From assembly GCF_025655475.1 (NCBI RefSeq), contig NZ_JAHTIK010000001.1, positions 7,069,513-7,133,512 on the forward strand: 64,000 nt of DNA. Direction: 5' to 3'. This DNA is from Kitasatospora sp. DSM 101779. GTDB lineage: Bacteria > Actinomycetota > Actinomycetes > Streptomycetales > Streptomycetaceae. Below the pieces are notes generated by a model, which saw only the letters and a list, made by a program, of their open reading frames with translations, did not search any database and had not been told where the DNA came from. The translations under genes and the position numbers were made by a program. Shown here in pieces: positions 1 to 7,015 of the stretch (position 1 is the stretch's first letter; every line of letters begins with the position of its first letter).

Positions 1-17
1 CGCCGGTCCTCCGGCGG

Positions 18-749
18 CTAGCGGGCTGTTCGGACGGCCGGGACGAGGCGCGGCGGACCTCGCCGGCCCACCGCGTGCGCCAGGGCGGGCTGCCGCGGCC
101 GACGCGCCGGACGCACCACCGGGCGGACCGTCCGCGGCGGCTCGTGCCGGAACGGCGCCAGCAGCAGCAGCACCAGCGGCGCGAACACCTCGGCCAGCGT
201 CCGGACGGCCGCCACCACGGCGGCCAGTGCCGCCTCGCCGCGCCACAGCAGCAGCGAACAGGCGAGTGCCGCCGCCAGGTGCGCGGCGGCCATGCCCGGC
301 GACATGCCGTGCAGCAACGCCGTACCGCCACCGGCCGGACGGCCGTGCAGGCCGTGGGCGTGCCCGGCCGCAGCACCGAGCGCGGCCGGGTCGAGCCCGG
401 CGGCCCGCGCCAGCTCCACCGGATCCACCCCGTCCGGGGCTTCGCCGTGCACGCACAGCAGCAGCCGGAGGAGGTCGGCGGAGGGCGGCGCGACGGGCCG
501 CGCCGCCGTCTGTTCGAAGAACAGGTGCAGGGCGGCCTGGGCCGCCGTCATCCAGCCGGCGATCGCCGCGATGCCGCGCCGCCGTCCGGCCAGCAGCCAC
601 GTCCCTGCCGCCGTCCCGCCCGCCGCGGCGCCGAGCACCGACACCGGGACCGGCTGCCCGGAGACGGCGGCGTGCCCCAGCGCGGCCAGCGCCACGCACA
701 CCGTGGCGAAGACCGCGACACGCAGGAGGCGGAACTGACAGAGAATCAC
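18..749 (-). CDS. Hypothetical integral membrane protein
   Basis: A 243-residue protein with several hydrophobic segments (about residues 8-28, 35-53, 58-75, 150-175 and 178-200) and an Arg/Pro-rich, probably cytoplasmic tail from about residue 202. The start is a GTG, with a purine-rich GAGGA about 11 bases upstream. A His/Gly-rich loop at about residues 127-148 could bind metal, but this is only a compositional hint. I do not recognise a named family. Proteins of this look occur beside copper or cytochrome genes in actinomycetes, but the left neighbour is outside the window. The frame is intact. Confidence 0.7.
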   Translation of the reverse strand: MILCQFRLLRVAVFATVCVALAALGHAAVSGQPVPVSVLGAAAGGTAAGTWLLAGRRRGIAAIAGWMTAAQAALHLFFEQTAARPVAPPSADLLRLLLCVHGEAPDGVDPVELARAAGLDPAALGAAAGHAHGLHGRPAGGGTALLHGMSPGMAAAHLAAALACSLLLWRGEAALAAVVAAVRTLAEVFAPLVLLLLAPFRHEPPRTVRPVVRPARRPRQPALAHAVGRRGPPRLVPAVRTAR

Positions 750-807
750 AACCCGGACATCCTCGCATCCACCGGACCGCTGCGCCGAACCGCCCCCGCC
801 CGCCCGC

Positions 808-813
808 TAACCT
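808..813 (+). promoter_or_regulatory. -10 box (TAACCT) of a leaderless transcript
   Basis: TAACCT fits the actinobacterial TANNNT -10 consensus and ends six bases before the ATG at 820, so transcription should begin at or next to the start codon. No clear -35 is visible and no ribosome binding site fits in the gap. Confidence 0.5.
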
Positions 814-819
814 GCCGCG

Positions 820-1104
820 ATGAAGGTCCATCTGCTCTGGCACATCGCCCACCACAACGAGGCCGGCGAGGACGGTGCCACCCTGCACCTCGACGGCGAC
901 ACCCCGTTCCTCGACGAACAGGACGGCGACGACGCCAAGCTGCTCGGCGTCTACTCGACGCAGGCCCTGGCCGAGGAGCGGATCCGCCGGGCCCGCCCGC
1001 TGCCGGGCTTCGCCGAGGAGCCGGACTGCTTCCAGATCGTCGGGTACACGCTCGACCGGGACGAGTGGACCGAGGGCTTCGTCCGGCTCCCGGCGGCGGA
1101 ATAG
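820..1104 (+). CDS. DUF7336-like small protein
   Basis: A 94-residue soluble protein. It opens with an MKVHLLWH-type strand, has a central LLGVYST turn followed by a helix, and then a PGF..PDCFQI..Y.LD...WTEGF segment. This layout matches the small family I know as DUF7336, whose function is unknown. No catalytic residues are evident. There is no Shine-Dalgarno sequence; a TAACCT hexamer ends six bases before the ATG, so the mRNA is probably leaderless. It is divergent from the membrane protein to its left. The family match is from memory of the motif order, not a search. Confidence 0.75.
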   Translation: MKVHLLWHIAHHNEAGEDGATLHLDGDTPFLDEQDGDDAKLLGVYSTQALAEERIRRARPLPGFAEEPDCFQIVGYTLDRDEWTEGFVRLPAAE

Positions 1105-1158
1105 TCGCGGCGGAATAATCGGTGGGCCCGCCCCGGGGGCTCTGTCACGATCGGGCGC

Positions 1159-1503
1159 ATGGGAGTGCTGGACGGGGTGGCGGGCCGGGTCGCCGGCGGG
1201 GAGACGGTGGAGTTCCGGCCGAGCGGTTCGTCGATGGTGCCGCTGATCCGCAGCCGGCAGCCGGTGGTCGTGGCCCCGGTCGATCCGTCGAAGCTGCAGA
1301 TCGGCGACATCGTGCTGGTCCGGGTCGCCGGGACGGTGTACCTGCACCTGGTGTCCGCCCTGGAACCGCCCCGCCGGCGGGTGCAGATCAGCAACAACCG
1401 CGGCCGGGTGAACGGCTGGACGGGGTACGAGCGGGTCTTCGGCATCTGCCTGTCGGTCGACGGCGTACCCCGGCCCGGCGCGGCACAGAAGGCACGTCCC
1501 TGA
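1159..1503 (+). CDS. Minimal S24/S26-type peptidase-fold protein
   Basis: A 114-residue protein with the signal-peptidase/LexA-like core. It has a GSSMVP motif at about residues 23-28 that supplies the Ser nucleophile, a GDIVLVR strand, and a VYLHLV segment whose His could serve as general base as in SEC11-type enzymes. An N-rich GWTGYERVFG strand closes the fold. It lacks a membrane anchor, a helix-turn-helix and the Lys of classical signal peptidase I, so substrate and activity are open. Such phage-repressor-like singletons are common in Streptomyces. The ATG start is followed by strong codon bias. Confidence 0.7.
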   Translation: MGVLDGVAGRVAGGETVEFRPSGSSMVPLIRSRQPVVVAPVDPSKLQIGDIVLVRVAGTVYLHLVSALEPPRRRVQISNNRGRVNGWTGYERVFGICLSVDGVPRPGAAQKARP

Positions 1504-1681
1504 GCAGTGCACCGTGAGCAGCAGCTCCGGCCGGAACGCAGCCCCGAGCGGCACCGTCCGGGCCGTCCGGGCGCCGGGGACCCCCGGCCGGGCGCGATGG
1601 GTCGTTGGGCCCTACCGGGTGCCCGCCGGTGCGGCGCACGCTCGAAGCACCGACGGCACCCGCGGCAAGGAGTGATCCATC

Positions 1682-2704
1682 ATGATCAGCCCGGCCCTCA
1701 CCCCTGACGAGCTCCGCGCCCTGGCCACCGCCGGCGGCGCCGCACCCTCCCTGCACAACAGCCAGCCGTGGCGGTTCCGGCCGAGCGCCGATCTGCGCCG
1801 CCTGGAGGTGTACGCGGACTACCGGCGGGCCGTCCCGATCACCGACCCCGACGGGCGGGCGCTGCACATCTCGATCGGCGCCGCGCTGTTCAACCTGCGG
1901 GTCGCCGCCGTCCACCTCGGCCGCGCCCCCGTGCTGCGGCTGCAGCCCGGCCACCTCGGCCGGCAGCCGATCGCCGAGCTCGACCTCGCCGAGGGACGGG
2001 ACGAGGGGCCGGAGCCGTTCGGCCGCGACCTCTACCCGGCGGTGTTCCTCCGCCACTCCAGCCGCGAACCGTTCGCCAACCGGGACGTGCCCGAAGCGGT
2101 GCTCGGCGAGCTCCTCGCCGCCGCCCGCGCCGAGGGCACGGTCATGACCGCGCTGGAGGAGGCCGAAGTGCGGCGGGTGCTCGACCTGACCGCGGAGGCG
2201 GAGGCGCGGATCGCCGCCGACGTGGCGCGTCAGGCTGAGACCCGCACCTGGCTGCGGCCCGAGACGCCGGCCGTGGACGGCATCCCGGCCACGGCACTCG
2301 GCCCGCAGGACCACGACGCCCGGGTGCCGATGCGCAGCTTCACCGGCCGCCCGCCCGCGCCCGCCACCCTCGCCCCACCTCCCACCCGGCGGTTCGAGGC
2401 CCTGCCGCAGCTGGCCACCCTGACCACCCACGGCGACCGCGAGACCGACTGGCTGCGGGCCGGCCAGGCGATGGAACGCGTCTGGCTGCTCGCCACCCTG
2501 CACGGGCTGCGCGTCTCCGTCCTCCACCAGGCCGTCGAGTGGCCGGACACCCGGGGGCTGCTCCGGGACCCCGAGCAGGGCCCGGGCCACGTCCAGCTGG
2601 TGCTGCGCTTCGGCTACGGCCCGCCGGGTGCCACCACCCCGCGCCGCCCGGTCGACGAGATCCTCGACCTGCCCGCCGCGCCGGGTTCCGCGCAGGGAAT
2701 GTGA
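1682..2704 (+). CDS. Acg-family nitroreductase-like flavoprotein
   Basis: A 340-residue protein of the Acg/nitroreductase family. It opens with the A..APS.HN.QPWRF signature (residues 21-33) that contacts FMN, followed by a second half-domain with HSSRE and a C-terminal GYGPP..TTPRRP segment. Family members are flavoproteins usually tied to hypoxia or dormancy (DevR/DosR) responses; many lack measurable nitroreductase activity and may sequester FMN. An AAGGAG ribosome binding site ends ten bases before the ATG. It is a single-gene unit. Confidence 0.85.
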   Translation: MISPALTPDELRALATAGGAAPSLHNSQPWRFRPSADLRRLEVYADYRRAVPITDPDGRALHISIGAALFNLRVAAVHLGRAPVLRLQPGHLGRQPIAELDLAEGRDEGPEPFGRDLYPAVFLRHSSREPFANRDVPEAVLGELLAAARAEGTVMTALEEAEVRRVLDLTAEAEARIAADVARQAETRTWLRPETPAVDGIPATALGPQDHDARVPMRSFTGRPPAPATLAPPPTRRFEALPQLATLTTHGDRETDWLRAGQAMERVWLLATLHGLRVSVLHQAVEWPDTRGLLRDPEQGPGHVQLVLRFGYGPPGATTPRRPVDEILDLPAAPGSAQGM

Positions 2705-2937
2705 CGGATCCGCAGGCGAACGGTGAACGCATCGAACGCCGGATCTGACGGAATGCCACATCGCTTTAGTGGAAACCGGTCTGACGATGCGCCGGATTCG
2801 GGCGGAATTCCCGCTCCGGCCGGGCACCGGCCCTGGGAATCGGCCGCGCCGGGCCCCCAGTAAGGTCCTCTCGAACAAATCCGCGGTGCGCTCCTCGCGC
2901 CGCGGAGGAACGACGGTCAGAGGGTCCTGGGAACTGA

Positions 2938-3255
2938 ATGAGTGAGCCGGATTTCCGGGTGCGTCCGGACGCACTGCAGCGGTACGCGGCACTGGTGGAA
3001 CAGCAGAACGCGCGGCTGGCAGCCGTGCGGGACACGCTCGCCGGGGTGGAGGTGCCGGCCGGAGCGTTCGGCCACCTGCCCGACTCGGAGGAGCTCCGCG
3101 ACGGCCACCACGAGCACGCACAGGCCGAGCAGGACAACCTGGCCGACCTCATGGAGGTCCTGGACCACGTGAGCGGGGGCCTGGAGGCCTGTGCGGCCGA
3201 CTACCGCGACAGCGAGGACGAGGTCGGCCGCGGCGTCGCCGGTGGTGTCCGATGA
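2938..3255 (+). CDS. WXG100/ESX-like small helical protein
   Basis: A 105-residue, almost wholly alpha-helical acidic protein without signal peptide or membrane segment. Two helices (about residues 10-40 and 55-92) are separated by a short GHLPDSEE turn, the layout of type VII secretion targets, although the canonical WxG is not present in the turn. Its TGA overlaps the ATG of the next gene by four bases, so the two are translationally coupled. Role as a secreted partner or chaperone of the next protein is inferred from size, fold and operon position. Confidence 0.65.
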   Translation: MSEPDFRVRPDALQRYAALVEQQNARLAAVRDTLAGVEVPAGAFGHLPDSEELRDGHHEHAQAEQDNLADLMEVLDHVSGGLEACAADYRDSEDEVGRGVAGGVR

Positions 3256-4247
3256 CCACCGCCGCCGAGGTCGCGGGCGCCTACAAGTGGACCCGCGACT
3301 GGATGAAGGAGCCGCTGCTGCCGCTCCCCGAGATCCACAACCCCGCACAGGGCGCCATCGACGAGGGGCTGGACGACGCCGTCCGCTGGGCCCTGGAGAA
3401 GTCCGGCCTGATGGGATGGCTGGAGAAGGTCACCGGTGACGCCGACGCCCTCACCGCCGCCGCCCGGACGTGGCAGGACCAGGCGCGGGCCACCCGGGAG
3501 GTCGCCGAGGAGTTGCGCCGTGGCGGCGAGGCGCTCGCCGACGACTGGCACGGGCAGGCCTCCGCCGCGTTCGGCCGCCACATGGGCCAGGCCGTCGAGG
3601 CGGTCGACGCCACCGCCGAGGACATGGCGCAGACCGCGCAGATCCTCAGCCAGGCCGCCGCGGAGTGCCGCCTCGCCGAGGACCTGGTGGTCGAGATCAT
3701 CCGCGAGGCGATCGAATGGATCGCCGTCACCCTGGCCGCCGGCCTGGTCGCCGACATCCTGACCCTGGGCCTCGCGACCGTCGTCGACGCCCTCGTGGTC
3801 GAGGCCGAGATGCTGGTCTTCCTCGCCCGGGTGGAGAAGGTCTCGGTCAGCCTCGCCCGCAAGCTGCGCACCCTGCGCCGGCTCATCAAGGAGATGCGCG
3901 AGGCCGAGAAGGCGGGCGCCGCCCTCAAGCGCGCCAACGCGGCCCGCAAGGCGGTCGGCCGGATGCGCAAGGGCGGCAAGTCGGCGTTCAACCCCGGCAC
4001 CTGGGCCAACCCGTACAAGTCGCCGGAGCGGTTCCTGACCTCCACCGCGCTCAAGGGGTTCCAGGGCGCGGTCGCCGAGCCCCTGCTGCAGGGCGCCACC
4101 GGCCTCACCGGTTCGCCCACCGCGCCGATCGGAGACGCCTTCAACAGCGACACCAACATCGACGCGATCGCCCGGGACGTGGACGGCCGCCCAGCGGCCC
4201 CCGCCTACCGGGTGCCGAAGAGCCGGATCGAGGAGGCCTTCGGCTGA
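3252..4247 (+). CDS. WXG100-like type VII secretion effector candidate
   Basis: A 331-residue protein. Helical N-terminus with the turn motif DWHGQA at about residues 97-102 (the W-x-G signature of WXG100 proteins), then an amphipathic or membrane-active stretch at about residues 157-190, a basic coiled region (about 200-245), and a short C-terminal tail with NxxNPYKSPERF. The architecture resembles the N-terminal half of LXG/WXG polymorphic toxins, but I see no recognisable toxin domain at the C-terminus. It overlaps both neighbours by a few bases, making a compact three-gene unit. No ESX ATPase or membrane core gene is in the window. Confidence 0.65.
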   Translation: MTTAAEVAGAYKWTRDWMKEPLLPLPEIHNPAQGAIDEGLDDAVRWALEKSGLMGWLEKVTGDADALTAAARTWQDQARATREVAEELRRGGEALADDWHGQASAAFGRHMGQAVEAVDATAEDMAQTAQILSQAAAECRLAEDLVVEIIREAIEWIAVTLAAGLVADILTLGLATVVDALVVEAEMLVFLARVEKVSVSLARKLRTLRRLIKEMREAEKAGAALKRANAARKAVGRMRKGGKSAFNPGTWANPYKSPERFLTSTALKGFQGAVAEPLLQGATGLTGSPTAPIGDAFNSDTNIDAIARDVDGRPAAPAYRVPKSRIEEAFG

Positions 4248-4888
4248 TGGCCCCCGCGAACCACGCCTCCGACCAGGCCTACCGCGAGCGCCTGCACCGC
4301 TGGGCGCAACTGCCGCTGCCCCGGCTGCAGCCGGGCGAACAGCTGTACGGCGTCGCCGATGTCGGCCTCGACCGCTACGTCCGCCGCGGGCTGCCCAGGC
4401 GTCACCGGACGGCCGTCCGCCCGCCGCAGGCACCGGCCGCGCGCCGGCGCGGCTGCCTGCCGGCCGTCCTGCTGCTGCCGCTGCAACTCCTCGACCTCGA
4501 GGGCTTCGTCGAGGCGGTCGGCGAGTCCACCGTCCGCGGCCTGCGGCGGGCCTTCCACGGGCGGCCGTTCTCCGGCGGCTGGGGCAGCCGGGCCGGCCGC
4601 TTCGTGATCGCCGTCCGGACGGGGCCGAGCACCCACCGCCGGTTCCGGCACGGCCGCACCCTGCTCGCCGTCACCGACCGGCGGGTGCTGCTGGTCGACC
4701 ACGACCACGGCGAACTGATGGCCTCCTTCCCGCGTCCGGAGCTGGCCCGCACCGGCACCGTCCGCTCCCGGCAGCCCGAACGCGTCGACCTCGTCTTCGC
4801 GGACGGCTCCCATATCGCCGTCGTCGCCCGTTCCCACGCGTACGCGCAGGGCGTGCGCGCGCTCGTCGACGGGTACGGCCCGCACTGA
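4247..4888 (+). CDS. PH-like domain protein of the WXG cassette
   Basis: A 213-residue protein starting with an ATG that shares one base with the preceding TGA. The middle has one hydrophobic patch (about residues 68-85). The C-terminal third (about 130-210) has the strand order LLAVTDRRVLLVD ... VDLVFADGSHIAV that is typical of bacterial PH-like domains. Its place at the end of the WXG operon suggests an accessory, chaperone or immunity role, which is inference. No catalytic motif is apparent. Confidence 0.6.
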   Translation: MAPANHASDQAYRERLHRWAQLPLPRLQPGEQLYGVADVGLDRYVRRGLPRRHRTAVRPPQAPAARRRGCLPAVLLLPLQLLDLEGFVEAVGESTVRGLRRAFHGRPFSGGWGSRAGRFVIAVRTGPSTHRRFRHGRTLLAVTDRRVLLVDHDHGELMASFPRPELARTGTVRSRQPERVDLVFADGSHIAVVARSHAYAQGVRALVDGYGPH

Positions 4889-4902
4889 TCCCGGCACCCG
4901 CC

Positions 4903-4932
4903 GACCGCGCGATCCCCGGGGGGCTGCGCGGT
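4903..4932 (+). terminator. GC-rich hairpin after the WXG cassette
   Basis: GACCGCGC at 4903-4910 pairs with GCGCGGTC at 4926-4933 around a GATCCCCGGGGGG loop, just after the stop at 4888. There is no T-tract, so this is a candidate terminator only. Confidence 0.4.
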
Positions 4933-4991
4933 CCGCCGCGGCGGACCAGGATGGAAGGGGCGGCGGGAGAGCGCCGCGGAGGGAGAGCACC

Positions 4992-5621
4992 ATGGCGCAG
5001 CACACCGACCGGCCCGCCACCGAGCGGCCGGCCGCCCTGCTCGGACTCGCCGCCGAGGCCCTGCGGTGCGCCTCCGCGGCAGCCCTGGGCACCACCTCCG
5101 GCGCCGCGGTGGACGACGCCGTGATCGCCGCCGAACGCGCCCTGCAGCCGCTCCGGGACGCCGTCGAGCAGGACGCCGCCGCGCTGCTCGCCCGCTCCGC
5201 CCCCGAACCGGCCGGCACCCTGGCCCTGCTGGCCCGGGTGCACCTCGGCGCGGACGTCCAGCAGCTCGGCGAACTCGCCCGCCGCATCACCGAGACCGCC
5301 GCCGCCCGCGGCACCCGCGGCCCCCTCCCGGCGGACCTGCGCCGCCCGTTGGAGACGATGGCCGCCCTCGGCCTCGCCATGCTCGCGACCGCGGCCCGGA
5401 GCCTGCCCGACCCCCGCAGCGACCACCTCGCCGACCTGCACGGCGACCGCACCGAAATGGCCCGCCACCAGTCCGTGCTGTACGCCCGGCTGCTCGACGC
5501 CGACCCGCCGCCGGCACGGGCCGACACCGTCGACGCCGTCCTGCTCTCCGGCCACTACGACGGCTGCGCCCACCACGCCCTCTCCGCCGCGCGCCACGCC
5601 GCGCTCTTCGCCGGCCGCTGA
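4992..5621 (+). CDS. PhoU-like domain protein
   Basis: A 209-residue all-helical protein. The segment at about residues 70-100, with RVHLGADVQQLGELARRI, matches the repeat unit of PhoU-type phosphate regulators, and a second related helical unit follows at about 110-155 and 165-205. PhoU proteins sense or repress phosphate uptake (PstSCAB-PhoR) and bind metal clusters; here no pst or pho genes are adjacent, so the partner is unknown. The start is chosen for the GGAGGGAGA ribosome binding site just upstream. The coding region runs directly into a tandem repeat at its stop codon. Confidence 0.7.
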   Translation: MAQHTDRPATERPAALLGLAAEALRCASAAALGTTSGAAVDDAVIAAERALQPLRDAVEQDAAALLARSAPEPAGTLALLARVHLGADVQQLGELARRITETAAARGTRGPLPADLRRPLETMAALGLAMLATAARSLPDPRSDHLADLHGDRTEMARHQSVLYARLLDADPPPARADTVDAVLLSGHYDGCAHHALSAARHAALFAGR

Positions 5622-5756
5622 GCGTCCCGCCGTTCGAGCGTGCTGCGTTTGAGCGTCCCGCCGTTCGAGCGTGCTGCGTTTGAGCGTCCCGCCGTTCGAG
5701 CGTCCCGCGTTTCGAGGGTGCTGCGGTTCGAGCGTCGCGCCGTTCGAGCGTGCCGC
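5620..5756. repeat. 31-bp tandem repeat built from a 15-16-bp unit
   Basis: Three head-to-tail copies of a 31-bp unit begin at 5620, 5651 and 5682 with GAGCGTCCCGCCGTTCGAGC in common; the first two are identical over 31 bp and the third differs at a few positions. A degenerate continuation reaches about 5756. Each 31-mer is itself two related half-units around CGTTCGAGCGT. The first copy starts inside the stop codon of the PhoU-like gene, and the array lies between that gene and the convergent PntA-like gene. Confidence 0.85.
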
Positions 5757-5794
5757 GGCTCCGCAGCCCCGGGCGGCCGGTGACACGCCCCGCG

Positions 5795-6874
5795 CTAGGG
5801 CAGCCCGGCGGCGGCCGTCGCCTCCCGCAGCAGCCCCGCCGTGCGGGGGTCGAGGACGGTGCCGGCGTGGGCGACGACCGCACCGGCGAGTTCCGGGTCC
5901 GCCGGGTCGACGGTCAGCAGACCGTCCGGCACGAGGACGGCGAGCAGCGCCGCCAGGACCTGCGCGTAGGCGGTGGAGGCCGTCGTCGGCACCGCCGCGG
6001 CGAGCTCGCCCGCGCCGACCACCAGCACACCGCCGACCGTCCGCTCGGCACCCGGCACGGCCGGTTCGACCGACCGCCCGTCGGCGTCGCAGACCAGGTC
6101 CACCACCACCGAGCCGGGCCGCAGCGAACGGACGGCCGCCGTGTCCACGGCCGTCGGTGCGGCGTCGGTGCTGCTGATCACCACGTCGAAGCGGGACAGT
6201 ACGGCGGCCCGGCGCCGGACGTCCCACGAGCCGAGCGGCAGCACGAATCCGCCGTGCGCGGCGATCGCCGCCTGGACCGCCCGCCCGGTGTCGTACGCGT
6301 GGACGGTGGCGCCGAGCCGGCGTGCCGTGTCGATCGCCCGCAGCCCGGCCGGGCCCGCGCCGAGCACCAGGACGAGGGCGGGTTCGGCGACGCCGCCGGC
6401 GAACTCCCGGCCGAGCCGGTCCGCAGCGAGCAGGACGGCCTTGTAGCCGGCCAGCGCGGCCTGCCCGGCGCCCGCGTCCAGCCGCCCCGGAGGCAGGCCG
6501 GGCCGGGTGGCCGGGTCGGTGCCGATCAGGGTCAGTCCGGCGTCCGCCCACCGGCGCACCAGGTGCGGCGCCCGGTGCGGGCGGAGCAGACAGATCAGCA
6601 CCTGGCCCCGGTGCAGCCGGGCGACGGTCTCCGCGGTCGGCCGCCGGACGGCGGCCAGGACGTCCGCCCGGGCGGCGAGTTCCCCGCCGGCGACGATCTG
6701 TGCACCCGCCGCCGCGTAGGAGGAGTCCGGGAATCCGGCGGCCGCCCCGGCACCGGCCTCGACCAGGACGTCCACCCCGAGCTCGCGGACACCCGGCACC
6801 GCGCGCGGCACGAGCGCCACCCGCCGCTCGCCCGGAAGACCCTCGCGGCACACGCCCAGCACCACGGCCGCCAT
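5795..6874 (-). CDS. PntA-like NAD(P) transhydrogenase alpha / alanine dehydrogenase family protein
   Basis: A 359-residue protein with both AlaDH/PNT domains. The N-terminal half has a substrate-site signature (E-GLPGERRVALVP at about residues 10-23, then a GAG..AGFPDSSY..AGA segment). An NAD-binding Rossmann motif GAGPAG is near residue 167 with LGATVHAYD following. It resembles the soluble alpha subunit of proton-translocating transhydrogenase but stops before any membrane helices, and no pntB is nearby. The ATG has GGGAG seven bases upstream. It may be a stand-alone dehydrogenase. It is divergent from the oxoprolinase gene, 141 bp away. Confidence 0.8.
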   Translation of the reverse strand: MAAVVLGVCREGLPGERRVALVPRAVPGVRELGVDVLVEAGAGAAAGFPDSSYAAAGAQIVAGGELAARADVLAAVRRPTAETVARLHRGQVLICLLRPHRAPHLVRRWADAGLTLIGTDPATRPGLPPGRLDAGAGQAALAGYKAVLLAADRLGREFAGGVAEPALVLVLGAGPAGLRAIDTARRLGATVHAYDTGRAVQAAIAAHGGFVLPLGSWDVRRRAAVLSRFDVVISSTDAAPTAVDTAAVRSLRPGSVVVDLVCDADGRSVEPAVPGAERTVGGVLVVGAGELAAAVPTTASTAYAQVLAALLAVLVPDGLLTVDPADPELAGAVVAHAGTVLDPRTAGLLREATAAAGLP

Positions 6875-7015
6875 CGCCACTCCCGACCTGCCCGTGTCCA
6901 CCTCCAGTATCCCCGCGCCGCGGCGTCCCCGGGTGACCGCCGTGCCCCTGTTTGCGGTGCCCGCAGGCCCGGCCGGAGACTGGACGTACGCGGGGTTCCC
7001 CGCTGGGAGGCGGCC

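Noticed and set aside
1605..1624. Possible DevR/DosR box upstream of the Acg-type gene (TTGGGCCCTACCGGGTGCCC)
   Set aside because: Acg genes are often in DevR regulons, but the match to the consensus palindrome is poor, with only about half of positions agreeing.
1388..3121. A long minus-strand open frame across the nitroreductase and WXG genes
   Set aside because: It covers two well-supported plus-strand genes and its composition is that of an antisense shadow.
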